Shown here: in pieces, positions 57,141-64,000 of the stretch
How the letters are laid out: each line of letters opens with the position of its first letter
Position numbering within the stretch: position 1 is the stretch's first letter
Source of the DNA: Perkinsus olseni
Lineage: Eukaryota > Perkinsozoa > Perkinsida > Perkinsidae
Length of the DNA stretch: 64,000 nt
Assembly: GCA_013115135.1 (NCBI GenBank)
Contig: JABANP010000045.1
Location: forward strand, 1 to 64,000
Direction of reading: 5' to 3'
Translations under genes and position numbers: made by a program
Notes under the pieces: generated by a model
Databases searched by the model: none
What the model saw: the letters and a program-made list of their open reading frames with translations, nothing else
What the model was told of the DNA's origin: nothing

Positions 57141-57308
57141 CTAACGACAGGCACAACCGTCAGCATCGCAGTGACAGCTGAAAGTGCAGTACCAGCACCT
57201 ACCGCCATGGAGCCTGCGCGGTAGGCCACGAAGGCCCTGAGGGATAGTATCTTCGGTAACGTGGGCCGCCGTAGTAGATGCAGCGAGGATCAGAATCACG
57301 AGGCGCAT
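57141..57308 (-). CDS. Small secreted six-cysteine peptide, family 2 (member b)
   Basis: A 55-residue peptide from ATG 57,308: signal MRLVILILAASTTAAH, pro-region GLRGLPRRLHGG, module C-x2-C-x3-C-x1-C-x4-C-x1-C ending in Arg. It keeps the same layout as 54,612-54,785, with substitutions between the cysteines. The upstream sequence (57,309-57,400) also matches that gene's upstream region, pointing to a shared promoter. Confidence 0.7.
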   Translation of the reverse strand: MRLVILILAASTTAAHVTEDTIPQGLRGLPRRLHGGRCWYCTFSCHCDADGCACR

Positions 57309-57639
57309 TGATTCCGGCATGAAAAGGCGGTATCCGCTGAAGAACTGAAGATACCCTAAGGCCTTCCCGCGTGAGGTCCGCACGGAGTTGAGTTGTGTCT
57401 TAGCGTGTTCGACTGGACCTTGCTCCTGGAGCGGAATTGGCGAGGCCAGTGTCAGTCCGCGAAGGCCCAGGGTGGAACAACTCGCTGTGGCGATACTTTC
57501 ACAGCTTGTGTCTGCGTGCACGGCGGTACGCAAAAGCAAAGAAGACGGAAGAGCCGTGATAGCCGCCGGTCGGGACGAAGGTCGATGGATCGTCGCCCCT
57601 CCGAGCGCGGAGAGTCGTGGTCTCACCAGAGAATTTCGG

Positions 57640-57831
57640 TATCTTCAGTTCTTCAGCGGATACCGTCTTTTCATGCCGGTATCAATGCGTGTTGTCATCA
57701 CCCTGATCCTCGCTTCATCTACTACGGCGGCCCACGGTACCGGAAGATCCTTTTGGTTCAGCCTACATGGATTAGCTTTGGAATTAAACTCGGGAGTCCC
57801 AAATTGGGACTCCCTATCCAATGGTAATTGA
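57640..57831 (+). pseudogene. Truncated family 2 copy, divergent to member b
   Basis: On the plus strand the 5' flank (CTTCAGTTCTTCAGCGGATA) and signal peptide (MRVVITLILASSTTAAHGT) are an inverted copy of the minus-strand gene at 57,308. After about 20 residues the sequence departs, and the cysteine module is absent before the stop at 57,829-57,831. It would encode a signal peptide with an unrelated short tail. Confidence 0.65.
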
Positions 57832-57943
57832 GTTTGGATTCGTCAGGAGTTCCGAACTCCTAACCCGTTGAGCTTCTCGCTCGAAGTGAGCCTACGCGAG
57901 CAACTCGAAGTCGAAAGCTACCCGTAGTCGATATGTCACGTAA

Positions 57944-58141
57944 GTGAGTAACGAAACTACTCATTGTGAGTAACGAAACTACTCATTGTGAGTAACGAAA
58001 CTACTCATTGTGAGTAACGAAACTACTCATTGTGAGTAACGAAACTACTCATTGTGAGTAACGAAACTACTCATTGTGAGTAACGAAACTACTCATTGTG
58101 AGTAACGAAACTACTCATTGTGAGTAACGAAACTACTCATT
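57944..58141 (+). repeat. Tandem array, nine copies of a 22-bp unit
   Basis: GTGAGTAACGAAACTACTCATT is repeated exactly nine times (198 bp) with no visible change, followed by a degenerate partial unit. Each unit holds inverted arms TGAGTA/TACTCA around a 7-nt loop. The array lies about 170 bp upstream of transporter copy 2. Confidence 0.97.
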
Positions 58142-58310
58142 GGGAGTGACGGAGATTACACAGGACGAGCTTGTGTTTGGTAAAGGGGGAGAAATAGGCA
58201 GCAGATGTTGCTTGTGAATATGCCGGAACGACAAGCCCGCGCGACCATGCTTCTCAACTCGCTTTTGATGGACGTCTTTAGAGTTACTCCGTGAGGTTGT
58301 TTAATGATTG

Positions 58311-61125
58311 ATGTCCTACCCGAAGCCACCACCTTCCATTTCGTGGTTCAGTGTGACTACGGCATTGGTCACCGTCGTGGCTTGTGGCATCACCATCATA
58401 CCGATGTATGCCCCCCCTACCCCTGACCCGTGGTATTTACCAATGCTAGTAATAAGGCAGCAGCTTCTTCGTATCTTCCTTTTCTGCATTCCTCGTTCTT
58501 TTCAGCTCTCTGGACCGGGTGTGGCATTAGTCGCCTTTCTCGATCTCCGCACCTACACGCTTCAGGCTATCAGTGCAGCATTTAGCGTCTTTCTTGGGCT
58601 GGGCGCTGGCGCCTTAGTGCACTACATATATGACGTCGCCAGCGGTGGTAAATTACAGTCGTGTATGGGCAGCCTTAGTCCTCTACCCGTACACGATAAT
58701 CCCTGCATTGGGTATGCCGGCAGCCAAGTGCAAGTTGGGTGACTTCACATTTGCTACTTTTGCTACAGCATTCCCCTACATCCCAGTCGGCCTGTATCTC
58801 CAAAGGCCTTACGCCGAAGCATGGGTAACCGAACTCGGCGTAATTCTCGGGGCACTCAGTCCCTCCTTCGTCATGCTCATACTCGCCATGTTCGGCTTGA
58901 TACCATCTCCGGGGCTGCCGATGACGAAGCGGCTTCCTTTCGCGGCTGCTGATTTCTTCGATCTACTAACCGGTTACTTCATCTGTGCTCGAGACCATAA
59001 TAACGCTATCCAGGCTCAGGCTGACGACTTCAATGAGGTTTGCCATGCGGCGGCCAAGCAGAAGATACCGGCACGGTTGAGCGCTGTCTTCTGGAACATG
59101 GCCGGCGAGCTGTTTCTCCCTCAAAGATTGTCTGCTCACCCAGGAGCTCGAGCCGGGTATCATCGCCTACGTATGGAAGCCGTTAGCGGCCGACTTTTCG
59201 GTACTGCGTTCTGAGGTCGGTATTGTCTTACGTAAAACAGCGAGAGGAGTGCCGGAGGAAGCTGATCGAGATCTCAGTGGGAGAATAGCCAGCTGTGAGC
59301 AGCTCATGGTTGATGTCATATCGGATGTCAATCGAAGGGCTGCCGAGGGATCGATATCCCCACCGAGCACGGCGGCGATAGTGCAGTTCTACTACGCTGT
59401 AGGAGCGATTCTTTACATTGCTGGTCTGGCCGAGAAGTACAGATGCACGGCTGTGGTTGACAAAGAGGAAGAAGAGAAGAGAAAACAAGAAAGAAGAGAT
59501 CAGGTGATAAGGGTGGTTGTGCGGGGCGGGGACGGACTTCTGTCATGAAAACCGTCGTCAAGCGTACCATGACGTTGAAGAATTTCCCTTCGTAATCGCG
59601 GTCGACAAACAAGAAATGTTTTCGAGAAATCGTCATGTTCATGTGAGATTCGTTCGGGCTCATCGAATGGCCATCAGTAGCATTGCTCATCCCGCAGTTA
59701 CTGAGTCCTCGAGCCTTACTGAATATTCCATTGTCGTTATGGAAGGGTATTGTTGCATGGATTAAGAAGCCGTTCTTTTATGATATCAAAGAGAAGTCGG
59801 ATATTTTGCGGCGGTTCATCTTCCCTCTGAGATTCAGTCTAACGCTATTCGCTATAGCATTCTCGATGATCGTATGGGGTATGCACAGCGAGAACGTCCG
59901 CCTTCACGGTTTCTGGGCGGTCATACCAGTTTATGTCAGCTTTCTACCGACAGCTGGTGCTTCCCTTCTCAAGGGTACTCGAAGGATATGTGGTACCCTT
60001 CTGGGCGGTATCGCTGCTGTCATCTGCATTCTCGCCAATCCTGGCAACAAAGCAGCATTCTTCTGTGAGATGATACTCGTGGTATTCGTGGGCCGACTGG
60101 CTCAGTGCAACAGTCGTGTCGGTTATGCGGGTTACGTATTCTCTCTAACTTGGTTCATGGTCGGCTTTAGTTCACTCCTCATGCCCGAGACCAAGGAGGA
60201 AATGCTCTTCGCTGCCCTTTGGCGGTTTGTCTTTACAACCTGTGGAGTCCTCATCACATCCTTCTCCAGTTGCTTCATCTTCCCGGAGTTTGCCGCAGAC
60301 AAGTTGGATCGGGCATCAGCACGTATGCTTGGCGCGGTCTCTGATAAATTAGTGTCGACTCTCGACAGCTTCTACCATCAGGCGAAGGCACTTGTCGGGA
60401 GTGATGGATGTTCTGATGACGACGAGGCGCCGCCTCCTCCCATGTCTGATGATCGGGAAGAGTTTGGTGTGGAGGGGTTCCAGTCGATGGCCGAGCGAGC
60501 ATCGCTCCTGGACGACGCCAAAATGGAGACTATCGTGTTCGGCAAGATCTTGCTGGTTCATGACGTAACGAGAAGAGTGCTCGAAAACCAGAAGTTGTTT
60601 AACCAAGTCCTGCGGGACGGTCTCGTCCTCTACAGTTCGCTGGTAATGTCCGCTAAGCATCTGCACGACCCATTGGCTTCCCAGACTCTCTCCCCCCTAC
60701 TTGGTAGCATCCGAGAGTTATCGAAGGCCATCAAAACTTCAGCAGACAGGATAGTAAGTTGCCTTTACGATAGCGGTTCTACACCCGGGATGCTGGAGCA
60801 CCTACCTGATGACGTGCATGTTAAACTACAAGAATGTGCTTATAATTTTGGAGCTTTCCGTGAGGAGTGGATCGAAGACGTGATGACTGGAGGCAACAGA
60901 CTACAAGGCATGCGTGGTACTAATGCGGTCCGTTTATATCACACAGTCTATGCTCTTGCTATGTTCGCTGAACGATGGAATACACTCGAAAGCCGTTTAC
61001 ACAATCGTAATGCGCCAGTCGAGCTCGTGGAGGCTCAGCTACAGCAGCAACAGCAACAACAACTAGAGCCAGCCCAAAGGGCTCTCATGGTTCTGCGTTC
61101 TCGGTCGAATATTGTTCAGCAATAA
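58311..61125 (+). CDS. FUSC-family-like membrane transporter, copy 2 (N-half possibly broken)
   Basis: Same architecture as 50,284-53,472 on the opposite strand. ATG 58,311, SWFSVTTALVTVVACGITII, a 57-nt GT-AG intron, VALVAFLDLRTYTLQ, GLGAGALVHYIYDVASGG, then the +1 frame WAALVLYPYTIIPALG. Here a 34-nt intron would need a GC donor (58,609-58,642). A single extra T near 59,113-59,115 relative to copy 1 sends the frame to a stop at 59,214, and coding resumes in another frame (EEADRDLSGRIASCEQL) up to an intron donor near 59,504. The C-half, open from about 59,686 to TAA 61,123-61,125, is intact and almost identical to copy 1 except for a divergent patch at 60,088-60,237. Either the C-half alone remains functional or some N-half indels are sequence errors. 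Confidence 0.6.
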
Positions 61126-63138
61126 CTCGTATCATCGTTGATGATAATTCCGTTGTCTCTCTCAGTCGCGCGGTATTGTGTTTCAGTGAGACGACAGCAT
61201 CGAAATGATGCTACGCTTAAAATGCCCGATGACGGTAATCGCCACGCCGCGTGATTGACGCGAGCAGTACAAGGTCTTACAATAGCCACGTCTTCTCGCT
61301 TGAGGGCGGCCCGTTTACACGCATATATGCGACCTATTCTGCTCTGTCCTAGCTGTCGTTCCTCCGGCACACTCAAGACGGAATGTCCTCGACCGGTGCG
61401 CTAAAACCTCGTACACCTGAAATTTCGCCAATTGATATCTCGTATGCTGATAAAGCGTACACACAAAATGTACTACCTTTTCGAATGGGTTCCGTGGATG
61501 TGCCCGGAGCGCTGGATTCGTTCAATATCTCGTTCTGCGCTGCGTCACATTGCTGTATGATACATCGGTGATTCAAATGGTTGGTACGTGAGGATGGGGT
61601 TATACGGCAGTAAGTCGATGCCTATGCCCCAGGCTAATCCCTTATGCGTGCTCCTCGGATGATTCTCAGTTTTTCGATGCCCTTCATGAATGAGACGTGT
61701 GCGAACTGTGAGGTGAATCGGAAGTGTACGACTCTTCGGTGTAGCAAATATTAGTGTATGATATTCTAGTGTACCAGCTGAGGGTGTACCATTCTTGAGT
61801 GTAGTCGACTATCGTTCACGAGTCTCCAGCGGAATGAACCTCCCAGTGTACGGGTTTACAGTACTCGACATAATGACCTACCTAGAGGTATACGAGTTTC
61901 GTGTGAACGGGATTCATGTGTATTAATCGTCCCGGACAGCTGAGTTAGCATCAGCGTGAGACGCCACATCAATCATCAACGATGACCCATCATTAATACC
62001 CATGATGCTGGCTGGGGGAAATACCTGCCTTCGGTGACCGGATGCTGTCCCCAGATACCGTGACCGCGACTGTATGAGAGCCTCCGGAATTGTCGAAGAT
62101 CACTCCGGTCTCGAGTTTTACGAGGGGATCTGTCGCATATCACGCATGAGCATTGCCCGAGTATTGTCTGACGACGCACCGTTGAGCCAGGTAAGGCCCC
62201 CGAAGCCATCGGAGCTACGAGCTGTACTCTCTGTTATCGAAGAGAGGATCGACGGCGCTGTCTAGACAGAGAGGAACGACGTCAGCGTCTTCTTGTCCAA
62301 TTATGTCCACTAGATCACCGATGGTGATAGCGATGCCCGAGTGCTTCACTGTCACTCGTCGCCCTAGCGTGGCCGCTCATGTGCAGCTTTCCGAGCGACC
62401 GGGCCCGGCTAAGATGTCTGTGACGTCCCAACTGTGGAGCAGCAGAAGCATGCAGCCCGAGGAGCCCGTGGTTTCCAATCTAACAGGGATCCTACACGAG
62501 TGTGGGATCCCGCTGGACGTAGGGATATAGCTGTCCAAGCTGCAGCTCCTCTCGTCGGTGAATCACCAACGGCGATACCATCGGGCAAGGGAAGGTTATT
62601 GATCTGTCTGGCCTTCTACCTCTTCTATACAGAGGACATACACAGACGGTAAGTAACCGAGGCCGCGGCTCCTCGCTTTCGTCGTGGCCTCCTAGGCTGA
62701 TGATCTGTGTAATGGTTGCAGAGGAGCGCAACTCCGTTGCAAAGCAATTCAGGATGTCATTCCCGCAGAGGCAGCGGCATATTCGTCGACATCGAGTAGT
62801 TGTTTTAGGCTGTTCATGTTGCTCTCCTCCAAAGACGAGTAACTCTACTTCGCATGACTGATCACCATTCTCTTCCCGTGTGGCGGGAAAAAAGCCCCGT
62901 TATGAACATACACCTTGTAATTGACAGTGTCGTGGGGCGCGTAGTGTTCATGAGTTATTGATGAACCAAAAACAGTTTATGAGAGACCGGGCTGATATCT
63001 TTCCTATGTAGGACCGCAATAATGACAGTAAAAAGATATTGCGGTGTAACAATCACGAGCGAGAAGCTCGGCAAATGATTCCTGCTGGCGTCGCAGTTCA
63101 AGATGGAGTAGCGAAATCGCGATGAGGTTGATCGACCA
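61126..63138. other. Interval with only weak coding signal
   Basis: Plus-strand open frames at 62,074-62,265 and 62,303-62,530 with possible GT-AG joints (for example donor GTAAGG after ..APLSQ at about 62,190) may be exons of an unrecognised gene. No domain is visible. The region 61,730-61,880 has loosely repeated GTGTA words. Nothing else is supported. Confidence 0.35.
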
Positions 63139-63537
63139 TCACGAAGTGATGAAAACCTTCTTGCCAAGGGGATGACCGCAGTTCGGGCAGCTGTGTTTTG
63201 CCTCCTGACAGCTATCGCAGCAGAAGGGTAACCAGAAGAGGGGCCAGAAGAGTAAACACAGCAGACCGCAGCAGATGTAGGTACCTGAGGTACAAGAATC
63301 ATTGCCCGGGCAACGACCAAGACAAGTGAACTCACCGCATTTGGACTCGTGTTCAACTCTGGTGACGACCTTGTTCTTGCAGTTGGGACAATCTAGAGTG
63401 ACCGGGTCATCACCGAACTCTGGCATGTAAACGACGGCGACAGGAGGAGGGGTGGCAGCCATGGGCTGCCCGATCATCGCGGGTCCACTCGGCGCAGCGG
63501 GCTGAGCGGTACCAGGCTTAGTTTCTTCGTAACTCAT
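63139..63537 (-). CDS. LITAF-domain membrane-associated zinc-ribbon protein 1
   Basis: LITAF/SIMPLE-type protein: a monotopic membrane protein of endosomal or lysosomal membranes in other eukaryotes. Start ATG 63,537 (MSYEETKPGTAQPAAP), a Pro/Ala-rich N-terminus, first zinc half-site LDCPNCKNKVVTRVEHESKC, a 51-nt in-frame GT-AG intron, hydrophobic hairpin ICCGLLCLLFWPLFWLPFCC, and second half-site KHSCPNCGHPLGKKVF. The four zinc cysteines (two CPNC pairs) are present. Without removing the intron the frame would still be open, but the domain would be interrupted by 17 residues. Tandem with the next gene, 120 bp apart. Confidence 0.85.
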   Translation of the reverse strand: MSYEETKPGTAQPAAPSGPAMIGQPMAATPPPVAVVYMPEFGDDPVTLDCPNCKNKVVTRVEHESKCGEFTCLGRCPGNDSCTSGTYICCGLLCLLFWPLFWLPFCCDSCQEAKHSCPNCGHPLGKKVFITS

Positions 63538-63657
63538 TATTACAACGGGGACTGGCGCTGTGGTGAGTACGACGCTCCCATCACACAACACTGCCCGAAA
63601 CTAGATTGAAAATACCGAGTTGAGAAGTAGTGAATTAGATGACCCAATGGGAGAAGG

Positions 63658-64000
63658 CTATGATGTGATGAAAACTTTCCTGCCAAGTTCAGAGCCACAG
63701 TTAGGGCAGATGTGGCGAGCTTCCTGACATTGATGAATGAGGAAAGGTATCCAGAAAAATAAGAAACAAAAAACACAAATAATACCGCTGCAGATCCAGG
63801 TGCCTGAGAATGATGGGCTGTTGCCGGCGGTCAGATGTAGATTCGACCTACCGCAGCTCACTTCGTGTCTGACGTCGGTGATGACTCTGGTGTGGCATCT
63901 TGGGCAGGTGAGAACGAGCGGCTTGTCACCAAATTCATGAGTTACAATAACGGCTGTGGGCTGTCGGACCATCACGACAGGTTGGCCAACCACCACTGCT
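63658..64000 (-). CDS. LITAF-domain protein 2 (5' end beyond the window)
   Basis: Paralogue of the gene at 63,139-63,537. VLTCPRCHTRVITDVRHEV is followed by a 48-nt GT-AG intron in phase with that of its neighbour, then the hydrophobic segment ICSGIICVFCFLFFWIPFLI, and RHICPNCGSELGRKVFITS before the stop at 63,658-63,660. Both CP-x-C pairs are kept. The reading frame is open to the window edge, so the N-terminus is missing. The shared last residues (RKVFITS / KKVFITS) indicate a tandem duplication. Confidence 0.82.
   Translation of the reverse strand, partial: AVVVGQPVVMVRQPTAVIVTHEFGDKPLVLTCPRCHTRVITDVRHEVSCGRSNLHLTAGNSPSFSGTWICSGIICVFCFLFFWIPFLIHQCQEARHICPNCGSELGRKVFITS

Noticed and set aside
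1..64000. CRISPR array, bacterial defence island or prophage
   Set aside because: Introns, tRNA structure, AP2, LITAF and L2HGDH genes all indicate nuclear eukaryotic DNA; the only regular array (57,944-58,141) has no spacers.

Overview
The window looks like nuclear DNA of a unicellular eukaryote, most plausibly an alveolate of the perkinsid/dinoflagellate side (Perkinsus-like). This assignment is an inference. It rests on genes cut by many very short introns (about 33-60 nt where I could fix both ends), an AP2 DNA-binding domain of the alveolate style, four-repeat ion-channel architecture, LITAF zinc-ribbon proteins, and a few introns that seem to start with GC or GA rather than GT. No bacterial-style operons, rRNA genes or CRISPR arrays were seen.

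Layout. 1-10 kb: one large plus-strand gene for a coiled-coil protein. 10-23 kb and 29 kb: a gene-poor, repeat-rich zone with six small secreted cysteine-rich peptide genes or broken copies, spread by segmental duplication. 23-29 kb: minus-strand multi-exon genes, including one with a SAM-methyltransferase-like motif and one secreted protein, with a tRNA-Glu between them. 32-38 kb: a minus-strand AP2-domain gene and several coiled-coil genes. 38.8-41.5 kb: a complete ten-exon L-2-hydroxyglutarate dehydrogenase gene on the plus strand. 42-44.6 kb: a minus-strand AAA ATPase of the fidgetin/spastin/VPS4 group. 44.9-49.8 kb: a minus-strand four-repeat voltage-gated-type channel with an acidic residue in each pore loop. 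50.3-61.1 kb: an inverted duplication of a large FUSC-like membrane transporter, whose spacer holds two six-cysteine peptide genes, their broken divergent partners, and a truncated duplicate of the channel's fourth repeat. 63.1-64 kb: two tandem LITAF-domain genes, the second running off the window.

How the parts relate. Most long genes look like independent housekeeping or membrane functions. The lively part is the duplication traffic: secreted peptide genes with shared upstream regions, an inverted transporter pair with near-identical C-terminal halves but one sharply divergent patch, palindromic insertions, a 9 x 22 bp tandem array, a dispersed SINE-like repeat, and a set of introns in different genes that share the same 5' sequence (introner-like). 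Exon boundaries were found by eye from GT-AG sites and reading-frame continuity; transcript data would be needed to confirm them.
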